From Leisingera sp. ANG-Vp (lineage in GTDB: Bacteria > Pseudomonadota > Alphaproteobacteria > Rhodobacterales > Rhodobacteraceae): a stretch of DNA of 38,393 bases. The stretch spans positions 1 to 38,393 of the forward strand of contig NZ_JWLD01000030.1 of assembly GCF_000813725.1 (NCBI RefSeq), in the 5' to 3' direction. Below the pieces are notes generated by a model. That model worked only from the letters and a program-made list of their open reading frames with translations. It was not told the origin of the DNA and did no database searches. Of this stretch, positions 16,267 to 24,772 are shown one piece after another; position 1 is the first letter of the stretch, and each line of letters begins with the position of its first letter. Made by a program: the position numbers and the translations under genes.

Positions 16267-17478
16267 TCAGAACTCCGGGTGGCCGTCCAGCTCGACCATC
16301 TGCCACGGCAGGCCATCGCTGTTCAGCATTTCCATGAAGGCATCCGGATCCAGCTGTTCGGTGTTCCACACACCCGGTTCGCGCCAAATCCCATGCATCA
16401 CCATCGCGGCCCCGATCATCGCCGGCACGCCGGTGGTATAGGCCACCGCCTGGCTGCCGACCTCGGCATAGCATTCCTCGTGGTCGCAGATGTTGTAGAT
16501 GTAATAGGTCTTCTCTGCGCTGCCGTCCTTGGCCGGGCCGGTGATGATGTCGCCGATGCAGGTCTTGCCCTTGGTCAGCTCACCCAGTTCCGACGGGTCC
16601 GGCAGAACGGTTTTCAGGAATTGCAGCGGGATGATTTCCTGGCCGTTGTGCATCACCGGCTCGATGCCGGTCATGCCGACGTTCTGCAGCACAGTGACGT
16701 GGTTGATGTAGGCATCCCCGAAAGTCATCCAGAATCGCGCGCGCTCGATTTCCGGAAAGTGGGCCGACAGCGATTCCAGCTCTTCATGATACATCAGGTA
16801 CATGTTCTTCTTTCCCACTTCCGGGAAGTCGAACTCATGCTTGCGGGTCATTGCGGGGCTTTCCACCCAGGCGCCGGATTCCCAGTGGCGGGCAGGGGCG
16901 GTCACTTCGCGGATGTTGATTTCCGGGTTGAAGTTGGTGGCGAACGGTTTGCCGTTATCGCCGCCATTGCAGTCCAGGATATCAATCAGCCGGATGCCGT
17001 CCAGCTTGTGCTTGCGCACCCAGGTGGCCATGATCGAGGTGACACCCGGATCGAAGCCCGCCCCCAGGATCGCGGTCAGGCCCGCCTCTTTGAAGCGCTC
17101 CTGATAGGCCCATTGCCACTTGTACTCAAACTTGGCCTCGTCTTCGGGCTCGTAGTTGGCCGTGTCGAGATAGTGAATACCCGCTTCCAGGCAGGCGTCC
17201 ATCAGCACCAGATCCTGGTAGGGCAGCGCCAGGTTCACCAGCAGCTCGGCACCGGTTTCCCGGATCAATGCAACCGTGTCGGCAACATTCATTGCATCCA
17301 GCTGCGCGGTTCGGATGGCGACGCCGGTGCGTGCTTTGACGCTGGCAGCAATGTCTTCGCACTTTGAGACCGTGCGGCTGGCCAGGGTGATCTCTTTGAA
17401 GATCTCCGGGTGCATGGCCATTTTGGTGACCGTTACAGAACCGACGCCGCCAGCGCCGACAACCAGAACTTTTTCCAT
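16267..17478 (-). CDS. Carboxynorspermidine/carboxyspermidine dehydrogenase (saccharopine dehydrogenase family)
   Basis: 403 residues. It starts MEKVLVVGAGGVGSV, an NAD(P)-binding Rossmann loop (GAGGVG, 8-13), and continues through the saccharopine-dehydrogenase-like fold (FDPGVTSIMATWVRKH, DILDCNGGDNGKPFATNFNPE). The family member next to nspC reductively joins putrescine (or diaminopropane) to aspartate semialdehyde, giving carboxyspermidine. That context separates it from lysine-pathway saccharopine dehydrogenases. It lies 71 bases after speA and before a terminator leading to nspC. Confidence 0.88.
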   Translation of the reverse strand: MEKVLVVGAGGVGSVTVTKMAMHPEIFKEITLASRTVSKCEDIAASVKARTGVAIRTAQLDAMNVADTVALIRETGAELLVNLALPYQDLVLMDACLEAGIHYLDTANYEPEDEAKFEYKWQWAYQERFKEAGLTAILGAGFDPGVTSIMATWVRKHKLDGIRLIDILDCNGGDNGKPFATNFNPEINIREVTAPARHWESGAWVESPAMTRKHEFDFPEVGKKNMYLMYHEELESLSAHFPEIERARFWMTFGDAYINHVTVLQNVGMTGIEPVMHNGQEIIPLQFLKTVLPDPSELGELTKGKTCIGDIITGPAKDGSAEKTYYIYNICDHEECYAEVGSQAVAYTTGVPAMIGAAMVMHGIWREPGVWNTEQLDPDAFMEMLNSDGLPWQMVELDGHPEF

Positions 17479-17549
17479 GTATTTTCCTTTCCGCGGGGCT
17501 GCGCCCCGGCGTTCCGATTTGCCCCTGGGTCATTTTCCGGGGGGCGGCT

Positions 17550-19439
17550 TCAGTCGAAGTAGGTGCTGCCGGCCAGGGCGTCCTTGTAGGCGGCAATCAT
17601 CCGGCGGCGTTCAGCGGCATCCGCCTTGCCTGCCGTAACCGCGAGCTCGACCCGCTTACGGAAGGCATCAAGGCAGGCGCGCGGATCGTATTCCACATAT
17701 GAGAGCACTTCGGCGACGGTGTCGGCCTCGGTCTCATGCTCGATGCTGAACTCGCCCGTGCCATCAAGCGAGATGGTGACCACATTGGCGTCGCCAAATA
17801 GGTTGTGCAGGTCGCCGAGGGTCTCCTGATAGGCGCCGACAAAGAAAACGCCGATCAGATAGGGGGTATCCTCTAGCAGGTCATGCACCGGCAGCGCTCC
17901 GGCAGTGCCGCCGGCCAGAATGAACTGATCCAGTTTGCCGTCGCTGTCGCAGGTGATGTCGCTGATGACCGCCTGCCGGGCCGGGAGTTCGTTCAGACGC
18001 TGCAGCGGCATAACCGGGTGCAGCTGGCCGATCGCCCAAACATCGGGCAGCGACTGGAACAATGAGAAGTTGCCCAGGTAGTGATCGGTGAACGCGCCCA
18101 GGGACGCAGCGGTCTCCGCCTGGCTGGGGCCCGCGTGCGCAGCCGCCTTGAAGAGGCCCGCCAGATACAGGAAACCCTGCTCGGCGCGTGAAAGCTGTTC
18201 CAGCCCGATCTGCCCGCGGCGGAACAGGGCGCGCAGCTCGTCCCGGTAATAGACAGCGTCATTCAGCGCTTCCTGAAACCGGGGGGCGGCGATGTAGTTT
18301 TCCACCGCAAGAAGGTCTGTGATCAGATGGTGGTCGTCCGCCTGGGTATCAGGTCTTTGCGCTGCGTCGTACAGTGTGGCGCCCAGCACTTCGAAAACAA
18401 AGATCGAGGAATGCGCTACCACAAACCGGCCGCTTTCGGTGACGATCACCGGGTGGGGGAGGTCCGCCTCATCCATCGCATAGCGGATGGTTTCGACAAT
18501 ATTGGCGCAGTATTCTTCCACGGTGTAGTTGACTGAATTGTCATCAGGGCGCCGCGCGCCGCTGTAGTCCACCCCCAGTCCGCCGCCCAGATCCAAATGG
18601 GTGAGCGGTGCGCCCATGCGGGCGATCTCGGAGAAAAAGCGGCATGCCTCGCCGGTGGCACGGCGGATGTCGATGATATCGGGAACCTGGCTGCCCAGGT
18701 GGCTGTGCTGCAGAACCAGGCAATCCAGAAAGCCGCTGCTGCGCAGCCGGTCCATCAGGGTCACCAGATCATGGGCACCCAGACCAAAGGCCGAGCGGTC
18801 GCCCGAGCTGTCCTGCCACTTCCCAGTGACCCGTTCGGTCAGCTTGACCCGCACCCCCAGCAAGGGGCGGATGTTCAGGTCCTCTGACGCGCGGCGGATG
18901 AGATCGAATTCCTCCAGCGTTTCGATCACGATCACGGTCCTAAGGCCCAATTTGCGCGACAGGAGCGCCAGCCGGATGAAGTCTTCGTCCTTGGAGCCGT
19001 TGCAGATCAGCAGCGCGTCCTCGGTCAATGGCTGGGACAGCGCGATCAGCAATTCGGGCTTGGAACCGGCTTCCAGCCCGTAGTTGTACTGCTGGCCCGC
19101 AGTCATCAGATGGCTGATCACCTCAGCTTGCTGGTTCACCTTGATCGGAAACACGCCGCGGTACTGACCGGTATAGCCGGTGCTTTCCATGGCAGCGCGG
19201 AACGCCTCATGCAGCCGGTTCAGCGAATGCTCAAGGAATTGCTGAACCCGCAACAGGACCGGTGCCCGGATCCCGCGTGCCTCGATGGCTTCGATCACCT
19301 GCGGCAGCGGTGTGGGCCGGGCACCGGGCTGCAGCGGCAGCCGCAAACAGGCTGCGCCGTCTGGCGTGACGTCCAGCAGCCCGTTGCTCCAGGAATGCAG
19401 CCCGTAGAGATCTTCATAGGTTTCGGCCCGAGCGTTCAT
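17550..19439 (-). CDS. speA: Biosynthetic arginine decarboxylase
   Basis: 629 residues, typical of SpeA. It decarboxylates arginine to agmatine using PLP. The PLP lysine is in GVFPIKVNQQ (K100). The phosphate-binding HLDLGGGLGVDY and the C-terminal catalytic ITCDSDGKLDQF are present. The ATG at 19439 (MNARAETYEDLYGLHSW) is preferred; a GTG three codons upstream is possible. First gene of a minus-strand polyamine group speA, dehydrogenase, nspC, speB. Placed beside asb genes it can feed spermidine to siderophore synthesis, though the same genes can also serve general polyamine needs. Confidence 0.94.
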   Translation of the reverse strand: MNARAETYEDLYGLHSWSNGLLDVTPDGAACLRLPLQPGARPTPLPQVIEAIEARGIRAPVLLRVQQFLEHSLNRLHEAFRAAMESTGYTGQYRGVFPIKVNQQAEVISHLMTAGQQYNYGLEAGSKPELLIALSQPLTEDALLICNGSKDEDFIRLALLSRKLGLRTVIVIETLEEFDLIRRASEDLNIRPLLGVRVKLTERVTGKWQDSSGDRSAFGLGAHDLVTLMDRLRSSGFLDCLVLQHSHLGSQVPDIIDIRRATGEACRFFSEIARMGAPLTHLDLGGGLGVDYSGARRPDDNSVNYTVEEYCANIVETIRYAMDEADLPHPVIVTESGRFVVAHSSIFVFEVLGATLYDAAQRPDTQADDHHLITDLLAVENYIAAPRFQEALNDAVYYRDELRALFRRGQIGLEQLSRAEQGFLYLAGLFKAAAHAGPSQAETAASLGAFTDHYLGNFSLFQSLPDVWAIGQLHPVMPLQRLNELPARQAVISDITCDSDGKLDQFILAGGTAGALPVHDLLEDTPYLIGVFFVGAYQETLGDLHNLFGDANVVTISLDGTGEFSIEHETEADTVAEVLSYVEYDPRACLDAFRKRVELAVTAGKADAAERRRMIAAYKDALAGSTYFD

Positions 19440-19803
19440 CCGGCGCACTCAGCGCAGATGCGTCCGGCAACGGGAAGGAAGGCAAGCCTTGGCTGCATCG
19501 CGGGATCTTTCTTTCCAGTGTTTCAAGCTGGGAAGTGCAGCTCCGGCGGCTTGCAATTAGGCCGTTCCGGGTGCAGGACCGTGCGATTGCCGATTGCTTA
19601 CAAGCCGGGCTCCTGCGCATCAAGTGCTTTTCTTGCAATCACTGCGCGAACTGGCGGGCCCTCGCGTACGCGCTGCAGTACATATGCGCGGGGCTGAAGC
19701 GGGCAATGGAGTGTCTGGACTCTTGCGGTGCAGGCCAGTAAGCAGCTAGCGACTTTGAGCGAGCCAGATCCGCCAGCCAAATTCCTTCTTTGCAGGACAG
19801 AAT
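19440..19803. promoter_or_regulatory. Divergent intergenic region between speA and the siderophore importer
   Basis: 364 bases. No open frame here shows family character. It must hold promoters for both speA (minus) and the importer operon (plus). A small palindrome AAGGC-AA-GCCTT occurs at 19479-19490, close to speA. AGGA seven bases before the ATG at 19804 marks the importer start. No iron-box motif was recognised by eye. Confidence 0.4.
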
Positions 19804-20715
19804 ATGGCACATCGGAATGTATTGCGGCTGGCCGCCTCACTTGTATTTGCCCTGGCTTTTACCGCGGATGCTCAAGGCATTGCCGTTGAAACTGCCCAAG
19901 GCGGAGTTGCGCTGCCGGAAATCCCGCAAACGCTTGTCGTTCTGGATGTGGCCGCGGCTGACACGCTGAATGCGCTGCAGGCACCGGTCTCCGGCGTGCC
20001 GTCCAAGCTCTACGTCAGTTACCTGCAGGATCTGCAGGACACGGCAGCTCCGGCCGGAACGCTGTTTGAACCTGATTTCGAAGCGATTGCCATGCTGGCA
20101 CCGGATCTGATCATCGCCGGAGGCCGGTCTTCGAGCCAGGTTGAAGCACTGTCCGAAATCGCGCCCGCAATCGATATGTCGATCTGGGGAGAGAACCACA
20201 TCCGCCAGTCGCTGACCCGGCTGCGGGACTATGGCCGGTTGACGGGCCGGGAGGCAAAAGCCGCGGAGCTTGAGACTGCCTTTCTTGCCAAACTGGAGCA
20301 GGCCCAGGCGGCCGTTGCAGGGCGCGGCAGTGCGCTGATTGTCATGACCAACGGCCCCAGAGTGTCCGCTTATGGAGCAGGGTCGCGGTTCGGCTGGCTG
20401 CATACGGCGCTGGGTTTGCCGGAAACCGTGAAAAACGTCGATGCGCAGACCCACGGCGAGGCCGTTTCCTTTGAGTTTATTGCCGAGGCCGATCCCGACT
20501 GGCTGATTGTGGTCGACCGGGCATCCGCGATCGGTCAAAACAATCAGGCGGCCGCGGCCACGCTGGACAACGCGCTGGTGGCCGGGACCAAGGCCTGGCG
20601 TCTGGGGCAAGTCATCTACCTGACCTCCTCCAACCTCTACATCGCGGGCGGCGGCATCCAATCGATGACTGTCACGCTGGATGAAATTCTTGCCGGGTTC
20701 TCGAAAGGTGGCTGA
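19804..20715 (+). CDS. Periplasmic ferric-siderophore-binding protein, FatB/YclQ-like
   Basis: 303 residues. It has a cleavable signal peptide (cleavage near FTADAQ, about residue 23) without a lipobox Cys, so it is a soluble periplasmic protein. It is a class III binding protein of the Fe-siderophore type: two lobes joined by a long helix, with FEPDFEAIAMLAPDLIIAGGRSS typical of the first lobe and a helical linker around LRDYGRLTGREAKAAELE. It should take the ferric siderophore from the receptor and hand it to the permeases encoded downstream. FatB and YclQ of this family bind petrobactin-type ligands, which suits the asb genes here. First gene of a four-gene operon. Confidence 0.9.
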   Translation: MAHRNVLRLAASLVFALAFTADAQGIAVETAQGGVALPEIPQTLVVLDVAAADTLNALQAPVSGVPSKLYVSYLQDLQDTAAPAGTLFEPDFEAIAMLAPDLIIAGGRSSSQVEALSEIAPAIDMSIWGENHIRQSLTRLRDYGRLTGREAKAAELETAFLAKLEQAQAAVAGRGSALIVMTNGPRVSAYGAGSRFGWLHTALGLPETVKNVDAQTHGEAVSFEFIAEADPDWLIVVDRASAIGQNNQAAAATLDNALVAGTKAWRLGQVIYLTSSNLYIAGGGIQSMTVTLDEILAGFSKGG

Positions 20716-21700
20716 CCTTGCCGGCCCGGACGGAAGCAGGGCACGGGTCAGGAACAGTGTTGTCCTGGCGTTCCTGCTGTTGTGTCTGCTGGCGGTGATT
20801 AGCCTTTTTGTGGGGGCTAATGCGCTAACCATTTCGGCCCTGATGAACGATCCGCAAGCCTTGCAGGTGCTGATCATCAGCCGCATTCCCCGCACGGCTG
20901 CAGTGCTGCTGACCGGAGCCGCCTTGGCGGTGGCAGGTGTCATCATGCAGCTCTTGGTACGGAACAAATTTGTCGAGCCGGGAACCACCGGAACAAATGA
21001 AGCAGCCATGCTTGGCATGCTTGCGGCAACTTTGCTGGCACCGTCGATGCCGGTATTCGGCAAGATGCTCGTGGCCTCAGTCTCGGCTTTGGCCGGTACC
21101 GCGGTTTTCATGCTGCTGGCTCGCCGCATTCCCCCGGAGCGGCCATTGCTGATACCGCTGGCTGGTCTTGTCTATGGCGGTTTGCTGCTGGCCTGTGCCA
21201 CTTTCATCGCCATTCAGACCGATCTTCTGCAGTACCTGGGTGTGTGGATGAGCGGCGAGTTTTCCGGCATTCTTGCAGGCCGGTACGAGCTTTTGTGGCT
21301 GGCAGGCGGGCTGGCGCTGCTGGCCTATTTTGCGGCCGACCAGTTCACCATTGCCGGGCTGGGCCGGACTGTCAGCATGAACCTTGGCCTGCGGTACGGC
21401 CAGGTGCTTGCTTTTGGCATTGTCACCGTCTCTCTGGTGTCCGCACTGGTTGTCGTAACTGTAGGGATGCTGCCCTTTTTGGGGCTGGTGGTGCCCAATC
21501 TGGTTTCCCGGATCATGGGGGATAACCTGCGTGAAAGCCTGCCTGTGGTGGCAGCTTTGGGCGCCGGCCTGCTGCTGATCTGCGATATCTTGGGGCGGGT
21601 GCTGCGCTTCCCTTATGAAATCCCGGCGGGGACTATCTTTGGCATATTCGGTGCCACAGTCTTTCTTTACCTGCTGCTGGGGCGCCGCTCCCATGCCTGA
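20708..21700 (+). CDS. Ferric-siderophore ABC importer permease (FatD-like, FecCD family)
   Basis: About 330 residues with some nine or ten membrane helices. The FecCD family signature region is seen in IISRIPRTAAVLLTGAALAVAGVIMQLLVRN and the cytoplasmic FLGLVVPNLVSRIMG that contacts the ATPase. Two starts are possible: GTG at 20708, overlapping the binding-protein stop by eight bases, and ATG at 20681. Neither has a strong ribosome binding site, and the GTG is chosen because it gives a compact overlap. It would pair with the next permease to form a heterodimeric channel. Confidence 0.88.
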   Translation: MADLAGPDGSRARVRNSVVLAFLLLCLLAVISLFVGANALTISALMNDPQALQVLIISRIPRTAAVLLTGAALAVAGVIMQLLVRNKFVEPGTTGTNEAAMLGMLAATLLAPSMPVFGKMLVASVSALAGTAVFMLLARRIPPERPLLIPLAGLVYGGLLLACATFIAIQTDLLQYLGVWMSGEFSGILAGRYELLWLAGGLALLAYFAADQFTIAGLGRTVSMNLGLRYGQVLAFGIVTVSLVSALVVVTVGMLPFLGLVVPNLVSRIMGDNLRESLPVVAALGAGLLLICDILGRVLRFPYEIPAGTIFGIFGATVFLYLLLGRRSHA

Positions 21701-22637
21701 CCGCCGCATCCTTGGCCTGGCGGCTCTGCTTGCCGCAGCAGGCGCGCTGTTTCTGTTCTGGGGGCTGCGCGGGCCAAGCGCCTATATACTTGAGCTGCGG
21801 GCGGTCAAATTGGCCGGGCTGCTGGCCGTTGGTGCATCTGCCGGCGTGGCAACAGTTCTCTTTCAGACAATCAGCCACAACCGAATTCTGACCCCGTCCG
21901 TCATGGGATTCGACGCGCTGTTCCTGCTGCTGCAAACCGGGCTGGTCGCCGGTCTTGGCGCTGCCGCAAGCAGCCGGATTACCAGCTTGAACGGATTTCT
22001 GATTGAGGCCGCCGTGATGATGGGTGCGGCGCTGATCCTGTTCACCAGCCTGCTGGGGCGGACCCGCCATGACATACAGCTGATGGTACTGGCCGGCGTG
22101 GTTCTTGGCCTTCTGTTCCGAACCGTCACCGCCTTTGTCCAGCGTCTGATGGACCCGTCCGAGTTCTCGATGGTTCAGGCCCGGATGTTTGCGCAGTTCG
22201 GCAGCATTGACCGCGAAGCGCTGGCGGCGGCTTCGGTGCTGATGGCGCTGGCTGCCCTGTGGCTGGTCCGCAATCACGCGATGCTGGATGTTGCTGCGCT
22301 TGGCCGCAGCCAGGCGCGCAGCCTGGGGCTGGCCTATGACCGGCTGCAACTGGCGGTTCTGTGTATCATTGCTGCTCTGGTGTCGGTTTCCACCGCATTG
22401 GCCGGGCCGCTCGCCTTCCTTGGGCTGCTGGTGTCAAGCCTGGCGCACAGCTTGATGCAGACCCATCGCCATGCCTTGCTGCTGCCGGCCGCGGCGCTGA
22501 TTTCTGCTCTCATTCTTGTTGCAGGCCAAACCGTCTTTGAACGCGTTTTGATGCTGCAGTCCACTCTGGCTGTTGTCATCGAATTCTGCGGCGGGCTGTT
22601 GTTTCTGATCCTGCTGGCAAAAGGTAAGATCCGGTGA
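21693..22637 (+). CDS. Ferric-siderophore ABC importer permease (FatC-like, FecCD family)
   Basis: 314 residues, strongly hydrophobic, with multiple membrane helices. It keeps the FecCD features ISHNRILTPSVMGFDALF and GPLAFLGLLVSSLAHSL, the latter being the coupling region for the ATPase. The ATG at 21693 overlaps the previous permease by eight bases with GGGGCG upstream. It overlaps the ATPase gene by four bases (GTGA). It is the second half of the inner-membrane channel for the siderophore. Confidence 0.89.
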   Translation: MPDRRILGLAALLAAAGALFLFWGLRGPSAYILELRAVKLAGLLAVGASAGVATVLFQTISHNRILTPSVMGFDALFLLLQTGLVAGLGAAASSRITSLNGFLIEAAVMMGAALILFTSLLGRTRHDIQLMVLAGVVLGLLFRTVTAFVQRLMDPSEFSMVQARMFAQFGSIDREALAAASVLMALAALWLVRNHAMLDVAALGRSQARSLGLAYDRLQLAVLCIIAALVSVSTALAGPLAFLGLLVSSLAHSLMQTHRHALLLPAAALISALILVAGQTVFERVLMLQSTLAVVIEFCGGLLFLILLAKGKIR

Positions 22638-23392
22638 TCCAAGTCACAAATCTAAGCTGCGGCATCGCTTCCAGCCCCATCCTTAAAGGCATTGCCGCCA
22701 GCATTCCTGCGGGCCGGGTAACGGCTTTGATCGGCCCCAACGGCGCGGGCAAGTCGACGCTTCTGAAGCTGATTGCACAGCAACTAACAGCAAACAGCGG
22801 CAGTATCACACTTGACGGTGTCGAGGTCTCGGAGATCGGGGCAAGGAAGCTGGCGCAGAAGATGGCCGTTGTTGCACAGCATCTGACCGTTGCCAGCAGG
22901 GTGCGCGTCCAGGATCTGATTGGATTTGGCCGCTGGCCGCACAGCCAGGGGCGGCTGACAGCTGAGGACCGTGCTGCAATCGATGACGCGATTGCGCGGT
23001 TCGGGCTCTCGGCCCTGCGGCAGCGGTTCCTGGACGAACTGTCGGGCGGGCAGCGGCAGCGGGCCTTTATCGCCATGGCCTTTGCTCAGGACACCGATTG
23101 GCTGCTCTTGGATGAGCCCTTGAACAACCTGGATTTGCATCACGCCCGCAATTTGATGTCCCGGCTGCGCAGCCTTGCCGAAGACCGCGGCAAAAGCATC
23201 GTGATTGTTGTGCATGATCTGAACTATGCCATCAGCTGGTCCGACCATGTTGTGGCGCTGAAGGACGGGCAGGTTGCCTTTCAGGGGCCGGTGGCCGAAA
23301 CCGCTACCGCCGCGAATCTGACAGACCTGTACGAAACGCCTGTGGCGATCACCCAATCGGATGGCCGGCCGTTTGCTCAATACCATCGCTAA
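22634..23392 (+). CDS. Ferric-siderophore ABC importer ATPase (FatE-like)
   Basis: 252 residues, starting with GTG inside the overlap GTGA. It has Walker A GPNGAGKST (34-42), signature LSGGQRQR (136-143), Walker B LLLDEPLNNLD (D160, E161) and the switch His in VVHDLNYA. Length and motif details are those of FepC/FhuC-type iron-chelate ATPases. It powers uptake through the two permeases and closes the operon; 207 bases without a gene follow. Confidence 0.92.
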   Translation: MIQVTNLSCGIASSPILKGIAASIPAGRVTALIGPNGAGKSTLLKLIAQQLTANSGSITLDGVEVSEIGARKLAQKMAVVAQHLTVASRVRVQDLIGFGRWPHSQGRLTAEDRAAIDDAIARFGLSALRQRFLDELSGGQRQRAFIAMAFAQDTDWLLLDEPLNNLDLHHARNLMSRLRSLAEDRGKSIVIVVHDLNYAISWSDHVVALKDGQVAFQGPVAETATAANLTDLYETPVAITQSDGRPFAQYHR

Positions 23393-23599
23393 AGCGGGCG
23401 GCGGTGCCAATTTCGCGCGGCTTGCCGGAGATACCGCATTGGCCGGTTTGGCATCGCTGCCTCAATTTTGCGCACCTGCGGATTGCCGGCGCTATTGGTG
23501 CATAGCTGCTCTTGACACTGGGCTGTTCGGCTCCAAAGCTCAGCCGCGGAAGAGGCGCATAATGACCGCCCGCGTTCAAATTTTGCTGGAGTTGCAGCT

Positions 23600-24076
23600 A
23601 TGTCTGGATTTGAAATCAGCCCTGCCAGCCCATCTGATCCGGAAGCCGCCGCTCTGATCCGGCGGCATTTGTCGCAGATGGCGTCGCAATCCCCCGAAGA
23701 AAGCTGTCACGCGCTGGATGGCAGCGGGCTTGAGGGGCCGGAGGTGCAGTTCTTCCTGCTGCGCCAGGCGGGCCGGGCAATTGCCATGGGGGCTCTGAAA
23801 GCCCTGAGCGGCGGCGCCCGTGAGCTGAAATCTATGCATACCGCGGCGGAAGCCCGCGGCAGCGGGGCGGGCAGGGCGATGCTGGAGTTTCTGCTGTCAC
23901 TTGCCCGCGAAGAAGGTGCCGCGGGGATTTACCTGGAAACCGGCTCCACCGATGATTTTCTGGCTTCGCGCAATCTGTACCGCTCGCTTGGCTTCGCCGA
24001 ATGCGGCCCTTTTGAAGGCTATGGCGAAGATCCCTGGTCGGTGTTTATGCATTTGGACCTGCGCGGCGCGGTTTGA
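23600..24076 (+). CDS. GNAT-family N-acetyltransferase
   Basis: 158 residues. A single GNAT domain with the acetyl-CoA pyrophosphate loop AAEARGSGAGRAML and the later strand GIYLETGSTDDF, followed by SRNLYRSLGFAECGPFEGYGEDP. The pattern (long-chain Leu-rich start, LYRSLGF, a C-terminal FMHLDL) is that of small putative acetyltransferases of unknown substrate. GGAG eight bases before the ATG supports the start. It is 207 bases from the importer operon in the same direction; a link to the siderophore system is possible but not supported by sequence. Confidence 0.85.
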   Translation: MSGFEISPASPSDPEAAALIRRHLSQMASQSPEESCHALDGSGLEGPEVQFFLLRQAGRAIAMGALKALSGGARELKSMHTAAEARGSGAGRAMLEFLLSLAREEGAAGIYLETGSTDDFLASRNLYRSLGFAECGPFEGYGEDPWSVFMHLDLRGAV

Positions 24077-24226
24077 TTTCCCGAGACCGGCGGCCTGAAC
24101 AGGAGGCGGGAGGCCCCCGTAGCGCAGCCGGATGGAGCAAGAACAGCCATCCGAAATCTGCTTCTTGCAGGGATGTCACTGAAATTGAGGAATATTTTTC
24201 GGCAGGCATCCGGCAGCTCTGCCAAG

Positions 24227-24255
24227 TTGACAAGGCCGGGGAATTGGCTGATATA
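24227..24255 (+). promoter_or_regulatory. Promoter of the tRNA-Arg gene
   Basis: TTGACA at 24227-24232 and GATATA at 24250-24255 are spaced by 17 bases, an excellent sigma-70-type match ending 14 bases before the mature tRNA. Confidence 0.75.
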
Positions 24256-24269
24256 GCCGAAGGAAGAGC

Positions 24270-24347
24270 GGGCCGTTAGCTCAGCTGGATTAGAGCAGGG
24301 AACTTCTAATTCTCAGGTCGGGGGTTCGAGTCCTCCACGGCTCGCCA
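24270..24347 (+). tRNA. tRNA-Arg (anticodon UCU)
   Basis: The cloverleaf is complete: acceptor GGGCCGT with ACGGCTC (one G-U pair), D arm GCTC/GAGC, anticodon stem GGGAA/TTCTC, loop CTTCTAA with anticodon TCT reading AGA, T arm GGGGG-TTCGAGT-CCTCC, and discriminator G. The terminal CCA is encoded. No integrase gene or repeated 3' end was found nearby. Confidence 0.95.
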
Positions 24348-24772
24348 AACCTTCCCGGGACCGTCGCACAGAAGTATTTTTCAGAAGGCTTGGGTAACGT
24401 CCGTTCTGCTTGAACGGGCACTCCGTCAGGAAGCCGCTTCACGTTCGCCCCGTTGCCCGCTGTGCTGCAACTGCGTGCTGCCGGAGAAATCATCTCCGCG
24501 GCCCTCGCGCCGCTTTTGGACAAGATTGCGGTGTGGGAATGAGTTGAGCTGGGACTCATGGAGGACCGCAGCTTGCCGGCAGAAGAGCACGAAATGGGTG
24601 GGCTGCACCACCCTGGAAGACCAGTCGTGAACCGCGCGGGTCCGATGTCCAGCGACGCTGGAATGGTGTTCCCCGGGATTCCGCTGTCGGCAGATGGCAC
24701 CGGCGACCCGGCGCCTGGACATACCTTCAATGGCACTCAAGATAAAAATCTGAACGAAATGGAGGGCTACTT
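24348..24772. other. 425 bases without a recognised gene
   Basis: Between the tRNA and the FrhB-like gene. Open frames in it are short or run antisense through the tRNA and show no family character. Hairpins are visible: CCGTTC-TGCTT-GAACGG (24401-24417), which may end the tRNA transcript, and GGGTGG-GCTGCA-CCACCC (24596-24613). The region could hold the promoter and leader of the next gene; an RNA element cannot be excluded. Confidence 0.4.

Noticed and set aside
19837-21129. Minus-strand frame of 430 codons
   Set aside because: Antisense shadow of the siderophore-binding protein and permease genes; composition is not protein-like.
24290-24736. Minus-strand frame of 148 codons
   Set aside because: It runs antisense through the tRNA-Arg gene, and its end reads WRTRTPDLRIRSS, a known artefact of translating tRNA complements. 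No family character.
24270-24772. Integration site of a mobile element at the tRNA-Arg gene
   Set aside because: No integrase, no second copy of the tRNA 3' end, and no phage or plasmid genes are visible in the window.
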